A DNA stretch of 46,432 bases from Nitrospirota bacterium (GTDB lineage: Bacteria > Nitrospirota > Leptospirillia > Leptospirillales > Leptospirillaceae): the NCBI GenBank assembly GCA_021801345.1, contig JAJYYA010000029.1, positions 1 to 46,432 of the forward strand, written 5' to 3'. Each line of letters begins with the position of its first letter. The first letter of the stretch is position 1. Under the pieces are notes generated by a model, which ran no database searches, was not told the origin of the DNA, and saw only the letters and a program-made list of their open reading frames with translations. Of this stretch, positions 25,783 through 34,047 are shown one piece after another. A program made the position numbers and the translations under genes.

Positions 25783-26454
25783 ATGGGACTGCTCGACAGA
25801 ATGAAGACCATATTCCAGGCACAGGCAAACGTGGCGCTCGACAACCTCGAGGATCCAAAGGCCATGATTGCCCAGCAGCTCAGAAACCTCGACGACAAGC
25901 TCCAGCGGGCCCGGGGGGAGCTGGTCAAGTCCATGGCCGAAGTCAAACTCATCGAACAGAAGATGGAGGAGACCGGGGGGCAGGTCACTCTTTATCAGGA
26001 GCGGGCCGAGAAGGCCGTCGCGGCAGGGAACGACGATCTCGCCCGCAAGGCCCTTCTTGAGAAAAGCCGCCTTTCGGCGGAGCTCGCCGACCTGACGAAG
26101 CAACGCGACGACCAGAAGAGGGTCGTCGACGAACTCTCCGGGGACCTCGACAGCCTCTCCGCCATGCGGGACGATTTCGCTCGCAAGCAGGCCAACCTCT
26201 CCCTCCGCGAAGAGCGCGCCAAGGCCAAGGAGGAGATCAATGCCGTCAGAGCGGAGATCGATCCCCACCATATCGGCCAGGAGATGGGCCGGATGTCCGA
26301 GAAGATCTCCCGGATGGAGGCTCAGGCCGATGCGACCAAGGACTTTGCCGACCGTCAGAAGGGCTCCGACCTCGACAGCGCCTTTGCCTCCCTTGATTCG
26401 AAGAAACCCGACATCGAAGCCGAGCTGGCTCTCCTGAAACAGAAAAAATCCTGA
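25783..26454 (+). CDS. pspA: PspA/IM30 family membrane stress protein
   Basis: A 223-aa protein, nearly all helical coiled coil. It starts MGLLDRMKTIFQAQANVALDNLEDP, the amphipathic membrane-binding helix and the conserved start of PspA/Vipp1; long helices follow to about residue 215. This family assembles into ESCRT-III-like rods and rings that protect the inner membrane from leakage. ATG 25783 follows a GGAG. No pspF or pspBC is nearby. The next gene starts nine bases after its stop and is probably its partner in a three-gene unit. Confidence 0.92.
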   Translation: MGLLDRMKTIFQAQANVALDNLEDPKAMIAQQLRNLDDKLQRARGELVKSMAEVKLIEQKMEETGGQVTLYQERAEKAVAAGNDDLARKALLEKSRLSAELADLTKQRDDQKRVVDELSGDLDSLSAMRDDFARKQANLSLREERAKAKEEINAVRAEIDPHHIGQEMGRMSEKISRMEAQADATKDFADRQKGSDLDSAFASLDSKKPDIEAELALLKQKKS

Positions 26455-26463
26455 AAGGACGCC

Positions 26464-27735
26464 ATGGGAACCGACCGCTCCGGAAAACGCCCTTTCCTTG
26501 CCAGAAGCCTTTTTCTACTGACGCTCGCCTCCGTCCTTCTCCACCCTTCCCCCTCCGGAGCGGCCGACTTCTCTGAGGGCCTCCACCTCTACCATTCGGG
26601 ACAGTATGAAAAGGCATTGGGGGTCTTTCGGGACCTCCATCGCCACCAGCCGTCGGGAACGGGCAAGTTCCAATACTTCATGGCGCTCTCCGAGCATCAC
26701 GAGGGACTCGAACATCCCGCCCTCATGGACCTCGAGGGGGCCATCCACACCAACCCCTCCCTCACATTCTCCCGGAATCCGGCCCATGTGCGCTCTCTCC
26801 ACTCCCGCCTCGTCAAGGCCGTCGAAGAGGGTCAGAGTCCGCTTCCTCCCCCGCATCCCGTCTCCTTCGCCCCGGCAAAGACCGAAGGATCCTCCCACAT
26901 GATCGGATTTCTTCTCCTTCTAGCCGTGGGTGCAGGCCTCATCATCTGGGCACTTAAACGTCGGGAGAAAACCCAGCAGGTCGCCTCCTCCCGGGACCGG
27001 CAAGAGATGGAGGAGACCGCCGACCGTCTTATGAAGGCCGTCGACAAGCTCGTCGAGGACAAGAACTACTATCTCCTTGACCATCCCGACCGCAAGGAAA
27101 CCGTCGATGCGGCCTTTCACGCTCTGGACCCCGCCTACCGGACGGTTCTGGGGATCCTCCGGGAGCCCGATGCGCCCGGAACCGACTGGAGCGAGCGCCG
27201 GTCCCGCTTCGAACGCGCCCTCGAGCCGGTCGACCAGGCGATCATCGCCATACGGAAGGCTCTGGGCGAAGCTCCCGAAGCGGGATCCTCCCGCACCGCC
27301 GATCCCGCGGGAGATCCCCCCCAGGGATCCCCCCCCGCCGACCCGCCCACGCCAGCCTCCTCCGTCGGGGGTGACCGGTGCGTTTTTTGCGGGAGAGATG
27401 CCCGAGAAGGACGGACCATTCCTCTCGAGCGGCAGGGCAAGGTCGCCTATGCACGAGCCTGCCCCACATGCGTAGCCGAGATGGACCAGCACTACCAGCA
27501 GACCGGGCAGTACCAGCCCCCCGCATCTTTCTTTTCCGGGGGAATGCCTTACATGGGCGGAGGGCTCTCCTTCGGAGACCTGATGCTGCTCGACTGGATG
27601 ACCCACGAGGGCCACTCCGAGAACCCTCCCGTCACCATGCCCGAATCCCATCCCCAGGGCGACTGGGGCGGAGGAGGAAGCTACGGCCGCGAGGATCGGG
27701 AAGGCGGAGATCACGGGGGGGGAGACCGCTCCTGA
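26464..27735 (+). CDS. TPR-like membrane protein with zinc-ribbon segment
   Basis: A 423-aa protein I cannot place in a named family. Order: signal or anchor sequence (about residues 12-33); a TPR-like helical part (LYHSGQYEKALGVFRDLHR) to about 115; a transmembrane helix near 145-165; a helical cytosolic or periplasmic part to about 275; a Pro/Ser linker; a zinc-ribbon-like pair CVFCGRD and CPTCV near 304 and 334; and a Gly/His-rich tail. It follows pspA by nine bases and overlaps the next gene (TGATG). Position and topology suggest a membrane partner of PspA; this is inference. Confidence 0.6.
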   Translation: MGTDRSGKRPFLARSLFLLTLASVLLHPSPSGAADFSEGLHLYHSGQYEKALGVFRDLHRHQPSGTGKFQYFMALSEHHEGLEHPALMDLEGAIHTNPSLTFSRNPAHVRSLHSRLVKAVEEGQSPLPPPHPVSFAPAKTEGSSHMIGFLLLLAVGAGLIIWALKRREKTQQVASSRDRQEMEETADRLMKAVDKLVEDKNYYLLDHPDRKETVDAAFHALDPAYRTVLGILREPDAPGTDWSERRSRFERALEPVDQAIIAIRKALGEAPEAGSSRTADPAGDPPQGSPPADPPTPASSVGGDRCVFCGRDAREGRTIPLERQGKVAYARACPTCVAEMDQHYQQTGQYQPPASFFSGGMPYMGGGLSFGDLMLLDWMTHEGHSENPPVTMPESHPQGDWGGGGSYGREDREGGDHGGGDRS

Positions 27736-28892
27736 TGCGGATCCTTTTTTACGCCACAAACGGTCTGGGTCTCGGTCATGTCACGCGCCTTCTGGCGATC
27801 AGCCGGGCCGTCGCCCGCCGGGATCCCCGTCATGAACGCCTCTTTCTGACTCGGTGCGAGGCCGGCCCTTACCCCGACCCGCTCGATCCCTTCACCATCA
27901 GGATCCCCGGGGCCTCCCGGGCCCGGAAGGCCGGGCTTACGCCCAAGTCCTACTTTCAGACGGCCCACCCCCTCCTGTGGCAGACCGTCTCCTCTTTCGA
28001 CCCGCACCTGATGGTCGTCGACACCTTCCCCGAGGGCCCCGAAGAGGAGCTTGCGCCCCTCATGCGATGGCCGATCCGGAAGGTCTTCATCTACCGCGAC
28101 TCCCGAAAGGAGGCCTTCCCGAACGGGGCGATCCCGTCGCTCTTTGCTCCCTACAGTCTGATCATCGTTGCCCACGAGGAGGGGTCGGTGACCCTTCCCG
28201 AAGCCCTTTCGCGGGACGTCCGGGTGCATTTTTCAGGCCCCATCACCGACGGGGGCCCCACCCGGGAGACTCGAGAGGATCTGAGACGTCGTCTGGGGAT
28301 ATCCGAGGGGGAGAGGGCCGCCATCGTCACCCTCGGAGGGGGGGGCGACGGCGAGACACTCCCCGTTCTCGACCGGGTCGCAAAGGAACTTCGTGGGCGA
28401 GGAGTGACGGTTTTTGCCGCAACAGGGCCGCTCTCCCGGACCCTTCCCGATGCGATCACCGCCCGGGAATGGTTCCCGGTCTGGCCCCTTTCCCCTTGGC
28501 TATCCGCCTTCGACCTCGCCGTGGGAAGCGGAGGATACAACACGGTGACCGAGCTCTCGCTGTCGGGACTTCCCACACTGCTCATTCCCTTCCTCCGCGA
28601 TACGGACGACCAGACGAAAAGAGTCGAGGAAGCCCTGTGCCAGGGGTGGGCCATCAAGGTCGAGAATCGGCAGGAGATCCCCGCCGGGATCGATCGGCTC
28701 CTCCGCATGGGCCGCCTCCCCGGGAGATCCGAAGCCGGGGGGGGAGGAGCGGATCGGGCCGCCGAGCTTCTTCTCTCTCTTTCTCCGGGGCTTTCTCCGG
28801 GTGGTCCGCCGGGCGAGGCGGCCGGACGGGGTTCGGCCGGAGATCCGGGTTCCCCCCCAGCCTCTCACAAAATGTCAACCACCCCGCCGTGA
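27735..28892 (+). CDS. MurG-like (GT28-type) glycosyltransferase
   Basis: A 385-aa GT-B protein. The N-terminal ILFYATNGLGLGHVTRLLAISRAV matches the Gly-rich, His-containing start of GT28-like enzymes; GSGGYNTVTELSLSGLPTLLIP is the C-terminal donor-binding motif, as in MurG. The start is ATG 27735, overlapping the previous stop. The last 40 residues are Gly/Pro/Ser-rich and look unnatural for the family. The stop TGA (28890-28892) lies inside the left-end hairpin of the downstream IscB element, so the C-terminus is probably altered by that insertion. Cotranscription with pspA and the TPR gene suggests an envelope role. Confidence 0.8.
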   Translation: MRILFYATNGLGLGHVTRLLAISRAVARRDPRHERLFLTRCEAGPYPDPLDPFTIRIPGASRARKAGLTPKSYFQTAHPLLWQTVSSFDPHLMVVDTFPEGPEEELAPLMRWPIRKVFIYRDSRKEAFPNGAIPSLFAPYSLIIVAHEEGSVTLPEALSRDVRVHFSGPITDGGPTRETREDLRRRLGISEGERAAIVTLGGGGDGETLPVLDRVAKELRGRGVTVFAATGPLSRTLPDAITAREWFPVWPLSPWLSAFDLAVGSGGYNTVTELSLSGLPTLLIPFLRDTDDQTKRVEEALCQGWAIKVENRQEIPAGIDRLLRMGRLPGRSEAGGGGADRAAELLLSLSPGLSPGGPPGEAAGRGSAGDPGSPPASHKMSTTPP

Positions 28893-29166
28893 ACGGCGGA
28901 GCTTGAAAGGAGGTTCGACAAGCTCGGTTGACCAGGGAGAGCGGTAGCCAACCCGCTACGTTGCGTACAGGTCCAAGACCCACCGGCGGATGCTTCCTCA
29001 GTCCGCCGCGTCTTTCAGGTCCGTATCATGCTGGCGAAAGGCAAAGCGCCGAAGGTCCGGACCGCCGCGCAAGCGGAGCCGGTTCGTGACATTCCCGAGG
29101 GGAGACGCCTCGCAAGAGGCGCGTGACGGTCGAAAGACCAGGGGAACGTAAGTTTTTCGGGAGGTT
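28870..29166 (+). ncRNA. omega-RNA (HEARO RNA) of IscB
   Basis: A 278-base gene-free stretch directly before iscB with many stems: CCGCCG/CGGCGG (28884-28899), CGGCGGA/TCCGCCG (28984-29008), CGCCTC/GAGGCG with a GCAA tetraloop (29106-29121) and GGTC/GACC with a GAAA loop (29128-29139). Known IscB proteins use such an RNA, whose 5' end supplies a guide of about 16 bases copied from flanking DNA. By that rule the guide would be just upstream of about 28870, in the 3' end of the glycosyltransferase gene. The exact ends are inferred. Confidence 0.7.
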
Positions 29167-29169
29167 CCG

Positions 29170-30540
29170 ATGCAGGTTTTCGTGCTCGACAAACGCAAGA
29201 AGCCTCTCATGCCCTGCCACCCGGCCCGGGCCCGGGAGCTTCTGGATAACGGCAAGGCGGGGGTCCACAAGATCGCCCCCTTCACGATCCGTCTCAAGGA
29301 GCGGGTCGGAGGCGTGGTCCAGACGGTCCGGATCAAGATCGATCCGGGATCGAAAACCAGCGGCATCGCCGTGGCCCGGGAGGAGACGACCGTCTCCCCA
29401 AAGACGGGAGAGACGGAAACGACCGCCCACGTCCTCTTCCTGGCGGAACTGACCCACCGGAGAGGGTCGATCAGGGACAGCCTCACGCCCCGGAGAGCCT
29501 TCCGGAGACGGCGGAGGTCGAAGCTTCGCCACCGGGCCCCGCGCTTCGACAACCGGACCCGTCCGGAGGGGTGGTTGCCTCCGTCCCTGCACCACCGGGT
29601 CGATACGACTGTCTCTTTGGTGGAGCGTCTTCGGAAGAGCGTCCCGGTGGTGGCAATCAGCCAGGAACTGGTCCGGTTCGATCTGCAGAAGATCGAGACC
29701 CCGGAGATTGCCGGGGTCGAGTACCAGCAGGGGACGCTCGCCGGATACGAGGTCCGGGAGTACCTGCTGGAGAAGTGGGGCCGGACCTGCGCCTACTGCG
29801 GGAAGACGGACGTGCCGCTTGAGATCGACCCTATCCATCCCCGCTCGAAGGGCGGATCGGACCGCGTCTCCAACCTGACGCTGGCCTGCCGCCCCTGCAA
29901 CGAGCGGAAGGGAAACCGGGACGTGGAGGCGTTTCTTAAAAAGAAGCCGGATCTTCTGAAAAACCACGCCCGGGCCAAGACGCCCCTTCGGGATGCCGCC
30001 GCGGTGAACGCCACGCGGTGGCCCTTGTTCGAGAGGCTGAAACGGACGGGTCTTCCGGTCGAGACGGGTTCCGGCGGAAGGACGAAACACAACCGGACCC
30101 GGCTTGGGCTCCCGAAGACCCACAGCCTGGATGCCGCCTGCGTCGGGAAGGTGGCTCGGGTGGAGGGCGGGAACCCTCCCGTCCTTGGCATCAAGGCCAC
30201 GGGACGAGGAAGCTACCAGAGAACCCGTCTCGACGCCTTCGGGTTCCCGAGGGGGTTCCTGACCCGGAAGAAGAGTCATTTCGGGTTCCAGACCGGAGAC
30301 TTGGTCCATGCGGTGGTGACGACAGGCAAGAAGATCGGAACCTATGTCGGACGGGTGGCCGTCCGGGCCTCCGGGAGTTTCAACATCCGGACCGGCTCCG
30401 GAGTGGTCCAGGGCGTTTCTCACAAAGCCTGTCGATGTCTTCAAAGAGGAGACGGATACGGGTATTCGCTTTCAACCAAAAACAGAAAGGCGAGCGCATT
30501 CCTCCCCGGCATCAATGCCGGGGTCGGAAATCGCGCCTGA
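29170..30540 (+). CDS. iscB: IscB RNA-guided nuclease with altered HNH site
   Basis: A 456-aa Cas9 ancestor-type protein. The PLMP domain is at residues 1-50 (KKPLMPCHPARA), RuvC-I has Asp58 in IKIDPGSKTSG, the Arg-rich bridge helix is at about 108-130, and RuvC-II has Glu166 (SQELVRFD). The HNH domain at about 200-255 has zinc-knuckle cysteines 207, 210, 240 and 243, and Asn235. RuvC-III has His318 and Asp321 (THSLDAA). The C-terminal TAM-interacting part follows. The HNH catalytic His expected after Asp220 is Pro221 (codon CCT at 29830-29832), so the HNH cut is probably lost while RuvC remains. ATG 29170 follows GGGAGG. The last residues are encoded by the right-end hairpin. It should act with the upstream RNA. 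Confidence 0.92.
   Translation: MQVFVLDKRKKPLMPCHPARARELLDNGKAGVHKIAPFTIRLKERVGGVVQTVRIKIDPGSKTSGIAVAREETTVSPKTGETETTAHVLFLAELTHRRGSIRDSLTPRRAFRRRRRSKLRHRAPRFDNRTRPEGWLPPSLHHRVDTTVSLVERLRKSVPVVAISQELVRFDLQKIETPEIAGVEYQQGTLAGYEVREYLLEKWGRTCAYCGKTDVPLEIDPIHPRSKGGSDRVSNLTLACRPCNERKGNRDVEAFLKKKPDLLKNHARAKTPLRDAAAVNATRWPLFERLKRTGLPVETGSGGRTKHNRTRLGLPKTHSLDAACVGKVARVEGGNPPVLGIKATGRGSYQRTRLDAFGFPRGFLTRKKSHFGFQTGDLVHAVVTTGKKIGTYVGRVAVRASGSFNIRTGSGVVQGVSHKACRCLQRGDGYGYSLSTKNRKASAFLPGINAGVGNRA
30504..30523. repeat. Right-end hairpin of the IscB element
   Basis: A perfect inverted repeat CCCCGGCA/TGCCGGGG with a TCAA loop, located inside the last codons of iscB. Subterminal hairpins at both ends are the transposase recognition structures of IS200/IS605-type elements. 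It could also end the iscB transcript, though no T-run follows. Confidence 0.65.
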
Positions 30541-30568
30541 GGATGACCGCCTCCTCCGGAGTTCCTCT

Positions 30569-31117
30569 ATGACATTTATAGCCCGATCACTGTATGCCTC
30601 GCTCCTTCTTCTGGCGACCGCCGCGTCGATCGTCCTCTCCTCTTCGCCGGGACTGGCGGCCGACAAGAGCCTCTCCCCTCTTCTCAGGGAGGATGCGATG
30701 GGCCTCTACCTGACGCATATTCCCGGGGTCTTCTCCCTGCACGCCGCGAGAGTCGGCACCGGCATTTCCTATTCCGGAACGATCCGGGATCCGGGGGGAT
30801 GGGTCCATCTTACCCGGGCCCATGACCCGGAGCGGGAGATGGTGATCGAGCGGCTTTCCCGGGACACGCTCCGCTTTCTTGTCGCTCCGACAAGCCGCTC
30901 CCATGTGACGGGATTTTCCTTCGAGACCAGTACGGGATGCTTTACGCTCAAGGCGCGCGTGCTTCCCTCGGGCCGCTACCCGCGCCTCCATCTCAACGGC
31001 TACGCCCCCGTAGTCAAAAATTTTCCCGTCATCCTCTGCGGAAATGGCTCTCATGTCAGAATCGAATGGCAGGGCCCCCTCCCCGTGATCAAAAAAACAT
31101 CCCGGGGGAAGGGATAA
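30569..31117 (+). CDS. Secreted protein of unknown function
   Basis: A 182-aa protein with a clear signal peptide (residues 1-27: hydrophobic LYASLLLLATAASIVL, cleavage likely after GLAA). The mature part is beta-rich, with patterns such as SYSGTIRDPGGW and FSFETSTGCFTLKARV and a basic C-terminus. I recognise no family; it may be a periplasmic beta-sandwich. The ATG at 30569 is chosen because the signal peptide begins there. The gene starts 28 bases after the IscB element's end, so its original promoter may have been displaced by the insertion. Confidence 0.65.
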   Translation: MTFIARSLYASLLLLATAASIVLSSSPGLAADKSLSPLLREDAMGLYLTHIPGVFSLHAARVGTGISYSGTIRDPGGWVHLTRAHDPEREMVIERLSRDTLRFLVAPTSRSHVTGFSFETSTGCFTLKARVLPSGRYPRLHLNGYAPVVKNFPVILCGNGSHVRIEWQGPLPVIKKTSRGKG

Positions 31118-31139
31118 GCCTTCGCCGAGCAGTCCGGAG

Positions 31140-31511
31140 CTAGAAGAGGGCCTCCCGCTTTTTATCACGCCGGTCAACATCCTGAAGGACGCCCCGGCTG
31201 TCGAATCTAAGACGAAGAACCTTGGACGAGGTATGGACGCTCATGAACCCATGGCTCTTGATATGACGGTAGACCCAGAGATCGACTCCCAAGAGTTGCC
31301 TCTTCTCCGTTGGAGGACCGAGGAGCTTCAGAACATCGGCCTCTGTCGTCTTCCCGACGACAAGCATGAGCACGCTGGACTCCGGAATGGGCCGACCCTC
31401 TTCCCGGGAACATCCCGAAAGCAGGGCGGCTCCGACCACACACGCAAGAAAAACCTGCTTCGCCCCCCTAAGGGAGAAGCCCTTCCGGTTCCCGGACGCA
31501 CCTTGTACCAT
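31140..31511 (-). CDS. BamE/SmpA-like lipoprotein
   Basis: A 123-aa lipoprotein. Basic N-terminus, hydrophobic VFLACVVGAALLSGC with the lipobox LSGC (Cys about residue 34), then VGKTTEADVLKLLGPPTEK, the SmpA/OmlA helix-turn motif shared with BamE. WVYRHIK and LRLRFDSRGVLQDV make the following strands. In the BAM complex, BamE helps outer-membrane protein assembly, but many small lipoproteins share the fold, so the exact job is open. Convergent with the secreted-protein gene upstream and divergent from the PBP gene. Confidence 0.75.
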   Translation of the reverse strand: MVQGASGNRKGFSLRGAKQVFLACVVGAALLSGCSREEGRPIPESSVLMLVVGKTTEADVLKLLGPPTEKRQLLGVDLWVYRHIKSHGFMSVHTSSKVLRLRFDSRGVLQDVDRRDKKREALF

Positions 31512-31603
31512 CGCCGTTTCTCCTCCTTCTCTGCTCAGAGTTCGCTTGCCAGATCTCCTGTCCCGCCCGGATCCCCAAAAATCATTTTGGAGCCCTCGGG
31601 ACC

Positions 31604-33937
31604 ATGAAGCGGCCGGTCAAATCTCCTCGCCCCCCCAAACCCCAGACGGCCAAAAAACTCCCCGCACGCCGACCTGGCCGACGGGGAAGGATCCTCGTCA
31701 TTTTGATCTCCGTCCTTCTTCTCCTCCTTGCGGGAGGCGCGATCGTCGTATCGGCGATCGACAAGAAGATCCTCGCACGCATTGATCAAATCCGCAATGC
31801 CCGCCCCTTGCCGGTCCTTGCCCGGCCGCTGACATTAAAAACGGGGCAGACGATCCCTCTCTTTCGTGTCTGGCACTACCTCGTCCTCTCCCGGGAAGGG
31901 GGAACACTTCCGTTCTCCCCCGTCTTTGAACGAACGGCACGAACCATCAGGATTCCAAACGGCCCGGGACAGGAGACCTCCATCGGATGGAACGAGACCG
32001 GCCAGATCGCCTTTATTCGTGCCTCCTCCCGGAACCTCAAAGAAACCTCCCTCGAGCAGGTGACCCTCCCGTCCCTCCATCTCGGCTCGATCCTCGAGGG
32101 ACGCACGCTGGAGTATCGCCCCGTCCCCTTTGCCGAGATCTCCCCTGCCCTCAAGGAGACCTTTCTCCTCTCCGAGGACCGGCGCTTCTTCTCCTCTCCG
32201 GCTCTCGACCTCAAGGGGATCGGCCGGGCCTTCTTCCATGACATCCGGGCGCACCGCTTCAAGGAAGGGGGCAGCACCCTCACCCAGCAGGTCGTGAAGA
32301 TCTTGTTTCTTCAGCGCCGCAAGACCCTCACCAGAAAGGTCGAAGAGGCCATCCTGGCACTTCGCATGGCGGTCCTGCTCCCGCCGGAAAAGATCTTCTC
32401 CCTCTACCTGAACCATATCGACCTCGGAGGATACGGAACCGAGCGTATCATCGGCGTCGAGGCCGCCTCGCTTCTCTACTTCGGGCGCCATGCCAACCAG
32501 GACGGCTGGAAGGAGGCCGCGACCCTCGCTGCCCTCGCCCGGGCTCCGACCTACTACTCGCCCTTCCTTCACCCCAAAAGGACGGTCTCCCTCAGAAACC
32601 ATATCCTGGGGCTCCTTTACCGCCACAAGGTCCTTTCCGAAAAGGAGTGGCGAACCCTGTCTCAGGCCCCTCTCGGCCTCATCGAACCCCGGGGGCTTTT
32701 CCATCCTCTCGGCCCGTACTTTCTTTCGGAGGTGGCGCGAAACGTGGCCTCCGGCCCCCCCTCCGGGAGAGTAGAGTTCCTGCAGACCACAATGGATCCG
32801 CTTCTCCAGGAGGAGGCGGACCATCTCCTTTCGCTCTTTCTCTCCCGCTATGACCGGACGCTCCCCCCCAAGATCCGCACCCTTCACCCGCACGACCTGC
32901 AGGGAGTCCTTATCGTCATGGACCCCAGAACGGGAGAGGTTCGCGCCATGACGGGGGGAAGGGACTTCGCCACATCGCCGCTCAATCGGGCCACGCGCTC
33001 AAAACGCCAGCCGGGCTCGCTCTTCAAGATCGTCCCTTACCTGACGGCGCTCTCCCCCACCCCGGACCACCCTGCCCCGTTTACCCTGGCGAGCCCCCTG
33101 TCGAACGCCCCCATGCACCGGCTTCTCGGCCGCAAGCAGTGGCGGCCAAAAAACGACATCTACGACCCCCAGAAGTCAATCCTGCTCTTTTGGGCCCTGG
33201 CGCGTTCGATGAATCTTCCCGCCATCCATATGACGGAGTCCCTGAAAAAGGACGATCTCGTCCGGACCGCGCACGACCTCGGGCTTGAAACTCCGGGAGT
33301 CTCCAGAATTCCTCTTTCCTACCCGCTGGGGGTCATTGCCCAGACCCCTCTTCAGATGGCCACCGCCTACAGCCGGATCGCCAACGGGGGCCTGTCGGTC
33401 TCGCCGGTCCTTCTTGCCCGAAACCCGGGAGAGTCCGCACCGCCCGCTCCGATGAGGCTTCTCCCCGAATCTCCGGTCTACCTTCTCTGGAACGCCCTGC
33501 AGAGGGTGCTCGATGACGGAACCGGGAGCAGCTTTCTCTTGAATGATCCGGAGCGAGATCACTGGGCCGGAAAGACCGGGACGACAAACAGGGGGAGGGA
33601 TGCCTGGTTTGTGGCCCTCTCTCCCCGGGAGGTCGTCCTCTGCTGGGTCGGCTTCGACGACAACACCCCCACATTGCGCTTCGGGGCCCAGCTCGCCCTC
33701 CCGGTCGTCAGCTCGCTTGTGGGGTGGCAGAACCTGACCCTCCCCCCGGTTCTTCCGCCCGACGATATCGTCTTTGCCGACATCGACAAAAAGACCGGCC
33801 TCCTTGCCAACTCCGCCTGCGGTCCCTCCCTGAAACTGCCCTTTCTCAGGGGAACGGTGCCGGAGACGGGATGCACGACCACCCTTCCCCCCTCCAAGGA
33901 AAACCCGATCGTTCACTTCTTCAGACAGTTTTTCTAG
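31604..33937 (+). CDS. Class A penicillin-binding protein (transglycosylase-transpeptidase)
   Basis: A 777-aa bifunctional peptidoglycan synthase anchored by one N-terminal helix (about residues 29-50). The glycosyltransferase (GT51) domain includes Glu191 in SEDRRFF and GGSTLTQQ from residue 222. The transpeptidase domain has SLFK at 472-475 with nucleophile Ser472, SMN at 535-537 and KTGT at 657-660. The order and an extra domain between anchor and GT51 (residues 60-170) are like PBP1b. It polymerises lipid II and cross-links stem peptides in the periplasm. Complete and with all catalytic motifs. Confidence 0.93.
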   Translation: MKRPVKSPRPPKPQTAKKLPARRPGRRGRILVILISVLLLLLAGGAIVVSAIDKKILARIDQIRNARPLPVLARPLTLKTGQTIPLFRVWHYLVLSREGGTLPFSPVFERTARTIRIPNGPGQETSIGWNETGQIAFIRASSRNLKETSLEQVTLPSLHLGSILEGRTLEYRPVPFAEISPALKETFLLSEDRRFFSSPALDLKGIGRAFFHDIRAHRFKEGGSTLTQQVVKILFLQRRKTLTRKVEEAILALRMAVLLPPEKIFSLYLNHIDLGGYGTERIIGVEAASLLYFGRHANQDGWKEAATLAALARAPTYYSPFLHPKRTVSLRNHILGLLYRHKVLSEKEWRTLSQAPLGLIEPRGLFHPLGPYFLSEVARNVASGPPSGRVEFLQTTMDPLLQEEADHLLSLFLSRYDRTLPPKIRTLHPHDLQGVLIVMDPRTGEVRAMTGGRDFATSPLNRATRSKRQPGSLFKIVPYLTALSPTPDHPAPFTLASPLSNAPMHRLLGRKQWRPKNDIYDPQKSILLFWALARSMNLPAIHMTESLKKDDLVRTAHDLGLETPGVSRIPLSYPLGVIAQTPLQMATAYSRIANGGLSVSPVLLARNPGESAPPAPMRLLPESPVYLLWNALQRVLDDGTGSSFLLNDPERDHWAGKTGTTNRGRDAWFVALSPREVVLCWVGFDDNTPTLRFGAQLALPVVSSLVGWQNLTLPPVLPPDDIVFADIDKKTGLLANSACGPSLKLPFLRGTVPETGCTTTLPPSKENPIVHFFRQFF

Positions 33938-34047
33938 GGGGAAGAACGGGTCCTCCCCGGACCAAGGAGAGAAAAGTCCCCGCGCCGGAGAGTCGAGAGA
34001 TCGGCAGTGAACGCCGTCTTATCCTTGGAGGAGATCTCCCGATTCTG

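Larger units (their letters stand above)
28866..30540 (+). mobile_element. IscB-HEARO element (IS200/IS605-related, no transposase)
   Basis: The unit runs from the left-end hairpin region (28884-28899), through a structured non-coding stretch of about 270 bases and iscB, to the right-end hairpin (30504-30523) just before the iscB stop. The layout matches the known HEARO/ISC arrangement, with RNA upstream of the nuclease gene. No Y1 tyrosine transposase (iscA) is present in the window, so it depends on one elsewhere or is fixed. The exact left boundary is uncertain by tens of bases. Confidence 0.75.

Noticed and set aside
24900-25988. 362-codon minus-strand frame
   Set aside because: Covers the DUF4912 and pspA starts antisense, with no domain.
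27854-28906. 350-codon plus-strand frame overlapping the GT28-like gene
   Set aside because: An out-of-frame translation of the same DNA, Arg/Pro-rich; the other frame has the GT28 motifs and couples to the upstream stop.
31835-32893. 352-codon minus-strand frame
   Set aside because: Shadow of the PBP gene, which has all transglycosylase and transpeptidase motifs.
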